A stretch of DNA of 64,000 bases. Source: Thermicanus aegyptius DSM 12793 (GTDB lineage: Bacteria; Bacillota; Bacilli; Thermicanales; Thermicanaceae). The stretch is from positions 2,914,698 through 2,978,697 of the forward strand of contig NZ_KI783301.1 in the NCBI RefSeq assembly GCF_000510645.1, in the 5' to 3' direction. The translations under genes were made by a program, and so were the position numbers. Of this stretch, positions 42,855 through 51,842 are shown in pieces; position 1 is the stretch's first letter, and each line of letters begins with the position of its first letter. A model generated the notes under the pieces. That model made no database searches. It was not told the DNA's origin and was given only the letters and a program-made list of their open reading frames with translations.

Positions 42855-44288
42855 TTACTTCAGGCAATTTTTGTTGGTCATCCCTTTTACCCTTGACATC
42901 AAGGCAACGCACTCCACATGCGCCGTCTGCGGGAACATATCGACCGGCTGGATCCACTTCACCTCGTAGCCCTTCTCCATGAGATAGGCGGTGTTCTTCG
43001 CCAGTGTGGAGGGATTGCAGGAAACATAGACGAGGCGTGCAGGGCGTACCCTAACGATGGCATCCATCATTCCCTGTCCCATTCCGGTGCGGGGCGGATC
43101 CACCACCACCACATCGGGGCGAAAGCCCTCCTTCACCCAGCGGGGCATGATCTCCTCTGCCCTGCCCGCCGTAAAATGAACATGGGAAAATCCGGCTACT
43201 TTCGCGTTCTCCCGGGCATCCGCCACCGCCTCAGGAACCTCTTCGATCCCTCGGATCTCCTTCGCATCCGGGGCGAGCCAGAGGGCGATGCTCCCTACGC
43301 CGGAATAAGCGTCGATCACCCGTTCCGAACCCGTAAGGGAGGCAGCCTCCGCCACCACCCGGTAAAGCTTCACCGTCTGCACCGGATTTAGCTGAAAGAA
43401 CGCCCTGGGGGAGAGACGGTACTCCACCTCCCCCAATCTCTCCATCATCTTCTCCTTTCCCCAGAGGAGAAGGGTGGTGGGGCCAAAGACAAGGGAGGTC
43501 TTCCCCGGATTTACGTTGAGACTTATGCTCGCCAGGTGGGGAATCCGCCGTCTTAATTCTTCGACCACTTCCTCCTCATGGGGGAGCCTGGGTTCTGTGG
43601 CGACCAGGGTGAGCTGGATCTCTCCCGTGGCAAAGCTCACCCTCGCCACCAAGGTGCGGATCAATCCCTTATTCTTCCTTTCATCATAAATGGGCAAGCG
43701 CCACTCCGTGATCACTTCCTTCGCCTTACGGATGGCTTCATTTACCTTTGGATGTTGGATCGGGCAATCGGAGAGGTCCACCAACCGATGGGAACCCGCC
43801 GCATATAGACCGGCGATCACTTTCCCCTTCGCCATGCCCACCTGCAGCTGTCCCTTATTCCGATATCCCCACGGCTCTTCCATGCCGATGATCGGCCGAA
43901 TGGGAGGATGCTTCAATGAAGTGTACCGGACAAAAGCTTCACGCACCTGATCCTCCTTTGCCTTTAATTGGGCCGGATAGGAAAGATGCTGAAGCTGACA
44001 GCCTCCACATTCCGCAGAAATGGGACATGGTGGCGTGCGCCTTTCCGGAGAGGGTTTGATCACCTGAAGAAGTTCCGCATGGGCGAACCGCCTCTCCACC
44101 TTGGTTACCTTCACCTTCACCAACTCGTTGGGAAGGGCTCCCGGAATAAAGAGAACCTGTCGCCTGTCGTATCCGATGCCTTCTCCGTTAATCCCGATTC
44201 TCTTAACGGGCACCGTTAAGATCTCCCCTTCTTTAAACTGGGTGAGACTCTCCTTCCCTCTTGCCAGGGGAAATCCCTCCTTGTGCAT
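42855..44288 (-). CDS. RlmD/RumA-family 23S rRNA (uracil-5)-methyltransferase
   Basis: A 477-residue AdoMet-dependent RNA m5U methyltransferase. The N-terminal TRAM domain (GEILTVPVKRIGINGEGIGY) is followed by a [4Fe-4S] ligand set (CPISAECGGCQLQH). The Rossmann domain includes DAYSGVGSIALWLA, VVVDPPRTGMGQGM and the nucleophile motif VYVSCNPSTLAKN. It probably methylates a 23S rRNA uridine; which position cannot be told. It is next to the M50 protease gene with 8 bases between. Confidence 0.92.
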   Translation of the reverse strand: MHKEGFPLARGKESLTQFKEGEILTVPVKRIGINGEGIGYDRRQVLFIPGALPNELVKVKVTKVERRFAHAELLQVIKPSPERRTPPCPISAECGGCQLQHLSYPAQLKAKEDQVREAFVRYTSLKHPPIRPIIGMEEPWGYRNKGQLQVGMAKGKVIAGLYAAGSHRLVDLSDCPIQHPKVNEAIRKAKEVITEWRLPIYDERKNKGLIRTLVARVSFATGEIQLTLVATEPRLPHEEEVVEELRRRIPHLASISLNVNPGKTSLVFGPTTLLLWGKEKMMERLGEVEYRLSPRAFFQLNPVQTVKLYRVVAEAASLTGSERVIDAYSGVGSIALWLAPDAKEIRGIEEVPEAVADARENAKVAGFSHVHFTAGRAEEIMPRWVKEGFRPDVVVVDPPRTGMGQGMMDAIVRVRPARLVYVSCNPSTLAKNTAYLMEKGYEVKWIQPVDMFPQTAHVECVALMSRVKGMTNKNCLK

Positions 44289-44296
44289 AGATTCGT

Positions 44297-45406
44297 TTAA
44301 TCAAGAAATGAAATGGGCGGGCTCCATTGATACGTCAAATAAATCAGCCATCCTAGGGCTCCGGCCAAACCAAAGTAACTGATCCCGTAAAAAAGGCGTT
44401 GTAATGCCGGCACCTTATAATATTCCGGTTTCTTGAGGAAGTAAGAATCCTCATTCGGAATATACCGGATCATTAACGGAATATATAGGGCTTCCTCATT
44501 TGCCTGCTTGATCCCCTTCATTTTCACTTCAACAATTTCCCCATGGGGAAAAGAGATCTCTCCGAGTGAGCCAGCCCCCGGATAAAAGATTTCTACCTTC
44601 TCGCTCCGATCCTCTAAAGAGGAGTAATGGGAAAAATCTAAGACCCGTTCATGCTCGGTCCCCGGCATGAGGAGAATCCTCTCTTCGAAAACCTGACGGT
44701 TTATTTTCAGGTACTCTACGGCTCTCCGTTCATTGCTCTTATTCTTGCCGATATAAGAATGAAATAATTGCCATGCAAAGAGAATCCAAATGAATAAGAA
44801 GAGAAAAGAACGAAGATAGAGGATGACGCCTAAACCTCCGATTAACCCCAGAAGCCAGAGCCACCTGGAAATGGCGACAACGATTCGTCCCCCATCGAGG
44901 GGGTGAATCGGCAAGAGATTGATGAGATTGATGGAAAAACCGACCAATGCGATGAGATAAAAGGGAGGGTGATTGATTCCTAGGGCCAACAACAATACAA
45001 TGAAAGCTCCGATGCTGCCCAATAATGGTCCGCCCAGGGCGATGAAGGCCTCCGTAGCGGCATTCTGCGGCTGTTTTTTTAGGGTAATCAATGCCCCGAG
45101 AAAAGGGATAAAAGCCGGAGCGGAAACAGGCACTTTTTTCATATGAGCAGCCCAAACATGCCCCATTTCGTGAAGAAAAATCATGAGGACCACCCCGATA
45201 GAGAACTCCAGCGGGTAGATGAGCGTATAAGCCCAAATCATCAGGAGCATGCTCCAGAGGGTACCGCCCGCCTGGCCCAGCTTTAGAAATGGGAGAAGAA
45301 GTTTTAATTTCGATCCTAAAAAGGATAAAAAGGCAAGGACACCCCCCCACTTTCCCCATGACTTAAATATCCTTCCCGTTTTCTCACCTTCACCTGAGAT
45401 GCCCAT
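44297..45406 (-). CDS. Site-2-type (M50) membrane metalloprotease
   Basis: A 369-residue intramembrane protease. FLHEMGHVWAAHM carries the zinc-binding HExxH in a membrane helix and LLPIHPLDGGRIVVAI the third ligand (DGGR). Six or so hydrophobic segments are visible. The C-terminal third (about 220-369) is a soluble beta-rich part ending in another membrane helix. AAGGAGAGCAGT precedes ATG. The substrate is unknown; it is not next to a sigma or anti-sigma gene. Confidence 0.85.
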   Translation of the reverse strand: MGISGEGEKTGRIFKSWGKWGGVLAFLSFLGSKLKLLLPFLKLGQAGGTLWSMLLMIWAYTLIYPLEFSIGVVLMIFLHEMGHVWAAHMKKVPVSAPAFIPFLGALITLKKQPQNAATEAFIALGGPLLGSIGAFIVLLLALGINHPPFYLIALVGFSINLINLLPIHPLDGGRIVVAISRWLWLLGLIGGLGVILYLRSFLFLFIWILFAWQLFHSYIGKNKSNERRAVEYLKINRQVFEERILLMPGTEHERVLDFSHYSSLEDRSEKVEIFYPGAGSLGEISFPHGEIVEVKMKGIKQANEEALYIPLMIRYIPNEDSYFLKKPEYYKVPALQRLFYGISYFGLAGALGWLIYLTYQWSPPISFLD

Positions 45407-45577
45407 ACTGCTCTCCTTCCTACGTCGTGATACTCTAACCTCCCTCTATTTTAGACCATTTCAAACCGCTTTGCCTCAACTATTTTTCATACGATCAAGA
45501 AAATGCGCTTCTGCGGACATCGATTCTCTCCTTCGTGCCATATGATGTAGTACCCTGCGAGAAAGGAAGTGAAAGCT

Positions 45578-45919
45578 TTGGCCTTCGCTTACGCTCATGC
45601 GATGAATTATGTTGGAAAGCCTGTCATCGCCGTCACCTCGGATGGACGACGTTATATGGGATTGGTTCACCATGTAACCCCCACCCATTTAATTCTCCGT
45701 CCCTTCCCATCCGGTTATCTTGCTCCTATGAAAAATCGCGAGGATCATCCGGATATTCTCCCCTTAGGAGGAGAAACCCATGAACAGCAAGTTGATGTGG
45801 AGACAGCCGCATTTCTGGGGTACCCCTTGGCAGGGGTGCGTCCTTTTGCGCCTTGGTCCGGCGCATTTATTGCCTTGCCTCTTTATGTATTGCTCGTTCT
45901 TTCCTTATTATGGTGGTAA
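45578..45919 (+). CDS. Small LSm/SH3-like protein with C-terminal membrane helix
   Basis: About 113 residues. KPVIAVTSDGRRYMGLVHHV followed by TPTHLILRPFP is the strand pattern of small barrel proteins such as the YuzF/LSm-like family. A hydrophobic helix (AFIALPLYVLLVLSLLWW) ends the protein. TTG at 45578 fits best with AAGGAAGTGA at six bases; a GTG at 45569 is also possible. It lies divergent from the M50 gene. Function unknown. Confidence 0.55.
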   Translation: MAFAYAHAMNYVGKPVIAVTSDGRRYMGLVHHVTPTHLILRPFPSGYLAPMKNREDHPDILPLGGETHEQQVDVETAAFLGYPLAGVRPFAPWSGAFIALPLYVLLVLSLLWW

Positions 45920-46005
45920 TCTAAAAACGCCGCATAGGCCGCCTCCCTTTTATAAAAGATAGTAAATGTATAGAAGTGACACATTTTAAAACGAGGGATA
46001 GGACC

Positions 46006-46653
46006 ATGCGGCGTTTTTTTCTGCTTTTTCTCCTCATATTTTTCCCCGCGGAAGAAACATGGGTTCCCCCGGAACCCTCCAAGATGGAGATCTATGTGAA
46101 TCTTTGGAAAAAGGAACTCCTTCTAATGAGGGACGGAACCGTGATCAAGAGATACCCTATTTCCGCAGGTACTTCCGACACACCCACCCCGATCGGAGAT
46201 TTCCGTATCGTTCAGAAATCGGCGGAGTGGGGGAGCGGATTCGGTTCCCGCTGGTTGGGCCTTAATGTCCCTTTCGGCATCTATGGCATTCACGGGACAA
46301 ACAAGCCCCATCTGATTGGGAGATATGTAAGCCATGGCTGCATTCGAATGCGTAACCGGGATGTGGAGGACCTGTATGATCGGGTGAGTCTAAATACGCC
46401 GGTGCGCGTGGACGGTCCCATACTTGGAAAAGAAGAGTTGAATTATCGGATCTTGGTACGCGGGTCGATGGGATCCCTGGTCCAACTGGTCCAAAACCGC
46501 CTTTCGGCAGGAGGGTATTACGCCGGTCCCCCCCACGGGATCTTTGATTATGCCACTGAACAGGCGGTAAAACGATACCAGAAAGAAAACGGACTCAACG
46601 TGACGGGACAGATTCATTTCATCGATTTAGTCTCCCTTGGGATCGTGGAGTGA
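46006..46653 (+). CDS. L,D-transpeptidase (YkuD) with peptidoglycan-binding domain
   Basis: A protein of 215 residues. An N-terminal hydrophobic segment (FFLLFLLIFFPA) serves as signal or anchor. The YkuD domain (about 25-125) contains GTSDTPTPIGDFRI, FGIYGIHGTN and the catalytic SHGCIRMRNRDVEDL. A C-terminal PG_binding_1 repeat (VQLVQNRLSAGGYYAGPP and onwards) follows. It would crosslink cell-wall peptides. ATG 46006 follows GAGGGATAGGACC. Confidence 0.9.
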   Translation: MRRFFLLFLLIFFPAEETWVPPEPSKMEIYVNLWKKELLLMRDGTVIKRYPISAGTSDTPTPIGDFRIVQKSAEWGSGFGSRWLGLNVPFGIYGIHGTNKPHLIGRYVSHGCIRMRNRDVEDLYDRVSLNTPVRVDGPILGKEELNYRILVRGSMGSLVQLVQNRLSAGGYYAGPPHGIFDYATEQAVKRYQKENGLNVTGQIHFIDLVSLGIVE

Positions 46654-46711
46654 GAGGATAGGAATGAGCTCCGGGAACGTTGAATCCTCATGAAACGGGA
46701 CGAATCAAGGC

Positions 46712-46757
46712 AGAAAGCCTTTCCGGATGAAACCATCTAGAAAGGCTTTCGGTTTTT
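46712..46757 (+). terminator. Intrinsic terminator after the L,D-transpeptidase gene
   Basis: GAAAGCCTTTC pairs with GAAAGGCTTTC around a 16-base loop and is followed by a T-run on the plus strand. Confidence 0.75.
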
Positions 46758-46804
46758 AGAATCGGTTTTCAGAATCGGTTTTTCGGATAGAGGCTTTCGG
46801 ATGA

Positions 46805-47011
46805 TTAGCTTTGGCGATATTGGGGTTCCTGTCCTTCGATATATTGCTGGCGTTGTTGCAAGGATTGGACGGCATTGTCCATCTCCTTGGCTAATTGTTG
46901 AAACTGCTGCTTGGCCTGTTGATCTTGGGTTTGGAGAGAAAAGTTTTTCAGGGTGGCAGCGGCACTTTGAATGCTGGCAATGGTTTGTTGTAATTGAGTC
47001 GCTACTGTCAT
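46805..47011 (-). CDS. DUF1657 protein (operon copy 2)
   Basis: A 68-residue protein (MTVATQLQQTIASIQSAAAT and onwards) of the DUF1657 type, a glutamine-rich helical pair. DUF1657 genes flank spoVA genes in the spoVA2mob operon. Here it is the last gene of the minus-strand unit, about 85 bases beyond spoVAEb. Function unknown. Confidence 0.85.
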   Translation of the reverse strand: MTVATQLQQTIASIQSAAATLKNFSLQTQDQQAKQQFQQLAKEMDNAVQSLQQRQQYIEGQEPQYRQS

Positions 47012-47095
47012 CTTTACTCACCTCCGTTTCACGTTCATTATTGTGACCCAACCCGGTTCGTTTACACGAGGAAATCACATCCTTCTTTTCCCTCA

Positions 47096-47446
47096 TTATC
47101 CTCTCGAACGGAAGATTAATGCAGCCAGGAAACCAAAAATGATGGCTGAGGAGATCCCGGCGCTCGTTACCTCGAACATACCGGTTACCACGCCGATCAA
47201 CCCATGTTTCTCCGCTTCCGCCATGGCACCGTGAACGAGAGAATTGCCAAAGCTGGTGATGGGAACCGTTGCCCCCGCCCCGGCAAAATCGATGAGAGGC
47301 TCATAAAGATCAAAACCATCCAGGATCGCACCCAGCACCACCAATGTGGCCGTGGTATGAGCAGGCGTCAGTTTGAGTACGTCCATCATCAATTGGCCGA
47401 CGACACAAATAAGCCCCCCTACGACGAAAGCCCAGAAAAAGATCAT
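47096..47446 (-). CDS. spoVAE: Stage V sporulation protein AE (SpoVAEb type)
   Basis: A 116-residue membrane protein with three hydrophobic segments. [40 protein letters not shown], then [17 protein letters not shown] and [20 protein letters not shown] match the SpoVAEb family. It is part of the channel that moves calcium-dipicolinate into the forespore and out at germination. The gene overlaps the spoVAD stop by four bases. Confidence 0.93.
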   Translation of the reverse strand: MIFFWAFVVGGLICVVGQLMMDVLKLTPAHTTATLVVLGAILDGFDLYEPLIDFAGAGATVPITSFGNSLVHGAMAEAEKHGLIGVVTGMFEVTSAGISSAIIFGFLAALIFRSRG

Positions 47447-48453
47447 TTCTCATCCATCCTTTCTACTGCAACGGCATGGGCGATCCCGGGAACGGACTCT
47501 TTCTGTTGATAGGTGACGGGAGAAAGGAGGGCCCCCGTCGCCACCATTAAAACCTTCTTCAACCTTCCCTGTCTCATTTCCTTCAAAATATGGCCGTAAA
47601 AGACGGTGGCAGAGCAGGCGGCACCGCTCCCTCCCGCAAATACGGGTTGGTCTTCCCGATATATCATGATCCCCGAATCGGCATACTTCTCCTCCTTTAT
47701 GGGGATTCCATGCTCTTGAAAGAGGTCGAGGGAGATTTTATGGCCCACCCTGCCCAAGTCGCCGGTCAGAATCAGGTCATAATCATCAGGATCTATCCGA
47801 AGATCCTTGAGGTGATTCGTGATGGTATCCACTGCGGCCGGTGCCATGGCGGCTCCCATATTAAAGGGATCCTTGATCCCCATATCAACAACTCTGCCTA
47901 TGGTGGCGGAAGTAATATGGATGTTTCCCCCATTTTTCGCCACGATCCCAACCCCCGATCCGGTAACGGTCCACTGGGAAGTGGGAGGTTTCTGGGCGCC
48001 ATATTCGGTGGGGTAGCGAAATTGGCGTTCCGCCGCCAAGTTATGGCTTGCCGTCCCTGTAAGGACATAATCCGCCTTGCCGGCATCAACCAATAGTGCC
48101 GCTAAGGCAAGCCCCTCCATGGAGGTGGAACAGGCACCAAAAAGGCCCAAATAAGGCGCCGCGAGCGTCCTGGCTGCAAAGCTGGAGGTAACAATCTGAT
48201 TCATCAAGTCCCCGGCTAGGAAAAAGTCGATCTCCTCTTTCTTCATTTCCGCTTTTTCGACGGCAATTTCGCTTGCTTCTTCCAAAAATTTTTTCTCCGC
48301 CTTCTCATAGCTATCCTGGCCTAACCAGAAATCTTCGTGAAGGCGATCAAAATCTTGGGCTAAAGGGCCTTGGGCTTCAAAAGGCCCTCCAACGGCGGCT
48401 GAAGCGAGGAGGACAGGCCGATTCGGAAAGATCCATGTTCTTCCCTCCCTCAT
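47443..48453 (-). CDS. spoVAD: Stage V sporulation protein AD
   Basis: A protein of 336 residues with a thiolase-like fold. [40 protein letters not shown] and [20 protein letters not shown] are typical. SpoVAD binds dipicolinic acid at the inner spore membrane. ATG at 48453 ([11 protein letters not shown]) follows AAGGGGGAATGTAAGG just after the spoVAC stop. Confidence 0.95.
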   Translation of the reverse strand: MREGRTWIFPNRPVLLASAAVGGPFEAQGPLAQDFDRLHEDFWLGQDSYEKAEKKFLEEASEIAVEKAEMKKEEIDFFLAGDLMNQIVTSSFAARTLAAPYLGLFGACSTSMEGLALAALLVDAGKADYVLTGTASHNLAAERQFRYPTEYGAQKPPTSQWTVTGSGVGIVAKNGGNIHITSATIGRVVDMGIKDPFNMGAAMAPAAVDTITNHLKDLRIDPDDYDLILTGDLGRVGHKISLDLFQEHGIPIKEEKYADSGIMIYREDQPVFAGGSGAACSATVFYGHILKEMRQGRLKKVLMVATGALLSPVTYQQKESVPGIAHAVAVERMDEK

Positions 48454-48455
48454 CC

Positions 48456-48938
48456 TTACATTCCCCCTTGGGTAAACATAAGCCACAAGGTTTTCAAGAT
48501 GGCGACGACAAAAGCCGAAAAAACCCCAAAAACAATAACAGGCCCCGCGATTTTAAACATATTTCCCCCTACCCCCAATACATAGCCTTCGCTCCGGTAA
48601 TCTATGGCTGCGGATGTGATCGTATTGGCAAAACCGGTTACGGGTATAGCCGCTCCCGCTCCCCCCCACTGTCCAATGTGATCATATACACCAAACCCCG
48701 TCAGCATTGCAGAAATCAAGATGAGGGTACTTACCGTCGGATTGCCAACCGTCTTTTCGGTAAAGTCAAAGTAAGTCATGTAAAAGAGGGAGATAAACTG
48801 TCCTACGAGGGAGATGATTCCCCCTACCAAAAAGGCTTTGATCACATTGGCCAATACGGGACGTTTCGGTTCCCTCTCCTTGGCAAACTTCTGGTATTTA
48901 TCCTGGGTCGTGGTTATCTTCTTCTTTTTCTGCGCCAT
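48456..48938 (-). CDS. spoVAC: Stage V sporulation protein AC
   Basis: A protein of 160 residues with a charged N-terminus (MAQKKKKITTTQDKYQKFAK) and four or five membrane helices. VIKAFLVGGIISLVGQFIS and IGQWGGAGAAIPVTGFANTI are family motifs. SpoVAC is the mechanosensitive channel part of the dipicolinate transporter. ATG 48938 follows GGAAAGGAAGAGAAAC. Confidence 0.95.
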   Translation of the reverse strand: MAQKKKKITTTQDKYQKFAKEREPKRPVLANVIKAFLVGGIISLVGQFISLFYMTYFDFTEKTVGNPTVSTLILISAMLTGFGVYDHIGQWGGAGAAIPVTGFANTITSAAIDYRSEGYVLGVGGNMFKIAGPVIVFGVFSAFVVAILKTLWLMFTQGGM

Positions 48939-49057
48939 GTTTCTCTTCCTTTCCGTTGAATCTTGTTCACCATGGGAATCCAATATCCATGGTTCAGCCA
49001 TCCCCATCGTTTTCGGAGGGCAACACTCCCTTCCTTTCCGTCCATTTTATTTCACTT

Positions 49058-49918
49058 TCATTTCAAATATGGTTTTAGTTCCTTTAGAATGGTTTTTATC
49101 TCCTCCCTCCCCCGTTTATACAGGTCTTTCGCCTTTTGATCCTTTGTCTCCAGTTCATAGGTTAATAGGTCCGCCTCTACGGATTGAAGCTGGGCTTCGA
49201 GCAGCCTGCGGGTAGAAGGGGCCGGAATCTGTACCGCATCATCAAATAGATCGACATAAAGATCTCCCGACGCATCCACCTGTCCGATCAGGACATTCTC
49301 AGGGAGCACACCGATCTTCTCTAACTCCGTTTTCAGCCAATCCCTGCTTAAGCCTAAATTCCCCAACCCTTCATCCAGGACCTTCCCATCGAGGAGGACG
49401 GTTTGGGGAGCCGTAGCCGCTTCGGCATGAACGCCTAAATCGATGGGGGTGATGGGTCGTTTATCCGATTTCAGGAGGACGTTAATCTCCCCATCGGACT
49501 CCATTACAGCAAATTCCACATCCGCCACTTGAAAGATCTGCTTGGTTCTAAGCTCACGGAGGAAGTCTTCCGGCGTCATCCCTGTTTCCTTTAAATGATC
49601 CTCCAATACCTTCCCATGCTGCACCACCACGACCTCCTTGCCTACCAGAAGGTCCCGGATTGCTTTACTCCGTTCCATGAGAAAATTGGTGAGAAGGAGG
49701 AGAAAGAACCAGGTGAGGATTGAAAAGATCCCCGCTTGGAGAGAAAAAAGATTCACTGCGGTCCCTGCAATGAGGAACGCTAAGACGATCCCGCTTAGCC
49801 GTTCCCAACCGGTTCTCCCATGAACCCAGCGTCGTCCCAAGATCCTGACGAGAAAGACCAGGCCGATAAATAGGAAAAAAGACTTCACGATCACTTGAAG
49901 TGCAACAGGCATTCCCAT
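49058..49918 (-). CDS. DUF421 (YetF-like) membrane protein
   Basis: A 286-residue protein. Three N-terminal helices (about 10-85) precede the soluble DUF421 part (GKEVVVVQHGKVLEDHLKET, then LRTKQIFQVADVEFAVMESD with SDKRPIT). The last 60 residues are helical (LEAQLQSVEADLLTYELETK) and may resemble DUF1657. A YetF/DUF421 gene of this kind belongs to the spoVA2mob operon. It starts six bases from the upstream DUF1657 gene. Confidence 0.88.
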   Translation of the reverse strand: MGMPVALQVIVKSFFLFIGLVFLVRILGRRWVHGRTGWERLSGIVLAFLIAGTAVNLFSLQAGIFSILTWFFLLLLTNFLMERSKAIRDLLVGKEVVVVQHGKVLEDHLKETGMTPEDFLRELRTKQIFQVADVEFAVMESDGEINVLLKSDKRPITPIDLGVHAEAATAPQTVLLDGKVLDEGLGNLGLSRDWLKTELEKIGVLPENVLIGQVDASGDLYVDLFDDAVQIPAPSTRRLLEAQLQSVEADLLTYELETKDQKAKDLYKRGREEIKTILKELKPYLK

Positions 49919-49923
49919 TCCCC

Positions 49924-50130
49924 CTATAACCCTTTATATTGCGGCTCTTCAAATTCCAACTTCATAATCCTGTTTTCAAGAAGATGCACGACCGACCACG
50001 CTCGTGGGACCTGCTGTTGCCAAACCTTTTTCGCGTCAGGATGCCGGGTAAGTTCCGCATATTGTTCCAGTTGCGATGCGATCCCTTTGATCGTGGCCAA
50101 GGTCTTCTTCACATTACTTCCTACCGTCAT
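49924..50130 (-). CDS. DUF1657 protein (operon copy 1)
   Basis: A 68-residue helical DUF1657 protein (MTVGSNVKKTLATIKGIASQ and onwards), first gene of the minus-strand spoVA-type unit and related to the last gene of the unit. AGGAGGATAAGGC precedes ATG. Function unknown. Confidence 0.85.
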   Translation of the reverse strand: MTVGSNVKKTLATIKGIASQLEQYAELTRHPDAKKVWQQQVPRAWSVVHLLENRIMKLEFEEPQYKGL

Positions 50131-50268
50131 GCCTTATCCTCCTTCCTCATTACCCTTCCCTTCTATCCCTGCCTTATCTATCCTTGCCTTCCAATATTTT
50201 TCCCCATAATGCTTCCTTCCATGTGAAAAATTAAAGATAAAGAACTTCTCTCGTAAGGAGGCCTTGTG

Positions 50269-50721
50269 ATGCGCATTCTCTTCTTAACCCTGAGTCTTCT
50301 CCTCCTGTTAACAGGTTGCAATCCAAAGCCGGGCGGGAAAATCGAAGCCGCCCAAAAGCTGAAATGCGATCAATTTTACATCAGGGAAGAGGAAGTGGAG
50401 AAGGAAGCCATCTCTCTGGCTAAAAAGGTCTCGGGGGTTGATGATGCGGCGGCGGTGGTATTGAAGGAGAATACGAAACGGAAGATTGTTGTAGGAGTTA
50501 AAGTGAGCAATTTTAATCGATTGCGCATGAAGGGAATTCGGAAAGAGATTTACGATGACCTAGAAGCGAAGTATAAGGATGGGGAGATTCATGTAAGTAC
50601 GGATGCGAAGGTATATAAGGAGATCGAAACGTTACAAAAAAAAGGAACTCCCGGAAGTAAAGAGGAGTCCTGTAACCAGAAAAAAGAATTAAAAAAGATC
50701 GAAAAAGACATGAAGGGATAA
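50269..50721 (+). CDS. YhcN/YlaJ-like sporulation lipoprotein
   Basis: A 150-residue lipoprotein. The signal peptide ends in the lipobox LTGC at about residue 17. The mature part has the YhcN/YlaJ pattern (AAVVLKENTKRKIVVGVKVS) and a long lysine-rich C-terminus. AAGGAGGCCTTGTG precedes ATG. The gene is divergent from the DUF1657/spoVA unit, 139 bases away. A YhcN-type gene is a constant member of the spoVA2mob operon. Confidence 0.85.
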   Translation: MRILFLTLSLLLLLTGCNPKPGGKIEAAQKLKCDQFYIREEEVEKEAISLAKKVSGVDDAAAVVLKENTKRKIVVGVKVSNFNRLRMKGIRKEIYDDLEAKYKDGEIHVSTDAKVYKEIETLQKKGTPGSKEESCNQKKELKKIEKDMKG

Positions 50722-50750
50722 GAGAAAGAGGGAGGAGGTGCCGTTGAATC

Positions 50751-51461
50751 TCAAGGAAGGAAAGCCTCGGCCCGGCATACGGGTACTCCCTGCTGCCAAA
50801 ACTTCTCTTCATATTCGGTCATCACATTCTCTTCACGGTAGGAAGAGCGATGCAAATCAAGGGTAACATGGCGCAACTGAAAGCCCGCTTCGGACAGGGT
50901 CTTCAGAGAGTACTGAAAATACGCGATGTGATCGGTTTTTAAATGGATCTCCCCGCCCGGTTTCAGCAGTTTCTTGTACATCTCAAGGTAACGGGGGTGG
51001 GTAAGTCTCCGCTTGGCATGGCGTGCTTTTGGCCAAGGGTCTGTGAAATTCAGGTAAATGCGAGTTAACTCCCCCTCCTCAAAAACCTCCTCCAACCGAT
51101 CGGCGTTTAATAGGAGAAAACCAATATTTACAGGGGGCTGGATTTCTTCCGCCTTTAATACGGCATATACCAAAGCCTCCGGCTTCATCTCGATGCCTAG
51201 AAAAAGGTTTTCCGGATGAAGGGAGGCTAACGTGTTCAGAAATTTCCCCTTTCCCGTCCCAATTTCCACATGGAGGGGACCCTCCCTGCCGAAAAAGGAA
51301 AACCAGCGCCCCCGGTAGAGAAGGGGATCGGTTGCGACCAAGGGGGATTTTTCTAAAGTGGGGAGGGCCCACTGTTTCTTCCGCAATCGCACCGGTATGA
51401 CACCTCGGCAAATCGTAGTCTGGTCATAAAGAGGTTTTGCTTGATCATGCGATTCACTCAC
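50751..51461 (-). CDS. trmB: tRNA (guanine-N7-)-methyltransferase
   Basis: A 236-residue enzyme that methylates guanine 46 of tRNA. LHVEIGTGKGKFLNTLASLH is the AdoMet loop, IYLNFTDPWPKARHAKRRLT the TrmB signature and EIHLKTDHIAYFQYSLKTLS another family motif. The frame starts at 51461 and overlaps the upstream gene. A shorter start is also possible because the first 45 residues are not conserved-looking. Confidence 0.93.
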   Translation of the reverse strand: MSESHDQAKPLYDQTTICRGVIPVRLRKKQWALPTLEKSPLVATDPLLYRGRWFSFFGREGPLHVEIGTGKGKFLNTLASLHPENLFLGIEMKPEALVYAVLKAEEIQPPVNIGFLLLNADRLEEVFEEGELTRIYLNFTDPWPKARHAKRRLTHPRYLEMYKKLLKPGGEIHLKTDHIAYFQYSLKTLSEAGFQLRHVTLDLHRSSYREENVMTEYEEKFWQQGVPVCRAEAFLP

Positions 51462-51808
51462 GAACGATCTTTAATCGTCTCCGGAGTATCCCCTGAACCT
51501 GGAGGGGGAGAACCAAACCAGTCGTTCAATACCTTCCCTTCCAGCACCTTTTTCTCCAGGAAAGCCCGCTGTTCGTCGGTAAAGAGCCCTTCCCAATCGA
51601 TCTCCAATTCCCGGGCGATCTGAAGATAAGTGATTAATTCCGTCCAAGCCACATACCGCTTATACCAGAAAAATTGAGGATGATCGCCCATATAGGGATA
51701 AAGATCGTCAAATTCCGTGTGTTTACATTCGATGGTTCGCTCAAACTGAAGTTTTGCCCCTTCAATTTTCTCCAAGATATATTTCTGCATGGCTTTCGAT
51801 ACATTCAT
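51458..51808 (-). CDS. Hypothetical protein, trmB partner
   Basis: A 116-residue protein (MNVSKAMQKYILEKIEGAKL, then DLYPYMGDHPQFFWYKRYVA) with aromatic and acidic residues, not recognised as a named family. It overlaps trmB by four bases, so the two are probably made together. Function unknown. Confidence 0.65.
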   Translation of the reverse strand: MNVSKAMQKYILEKIEGAKLQFERTIECKHTEFDDLYPYMGDHPQFFWYKRYVAWTELITYLQIARELEIDWEGLFTDEQRAFLEKKVLEGKVLNDWFGSPPPGSGDTPETIKDRS

Positions 51809-51842
51809 GAAAAACCTCTCCCTCCTCCTGTATTATATCGCG

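Noticed and set aside
46737-47096. Longer minus-strand frame over the DUF1657 gene
   Set aside because: It is in another frame of the clearly recognisable DUF1657 gene and lacks a family match.
50190-50230. CATAATG/CATTATG box between the divergent yhcN-like and DUF1657 genes as a SigG -10
   Set aside because: No matching -35 element at the right distance on either strand.
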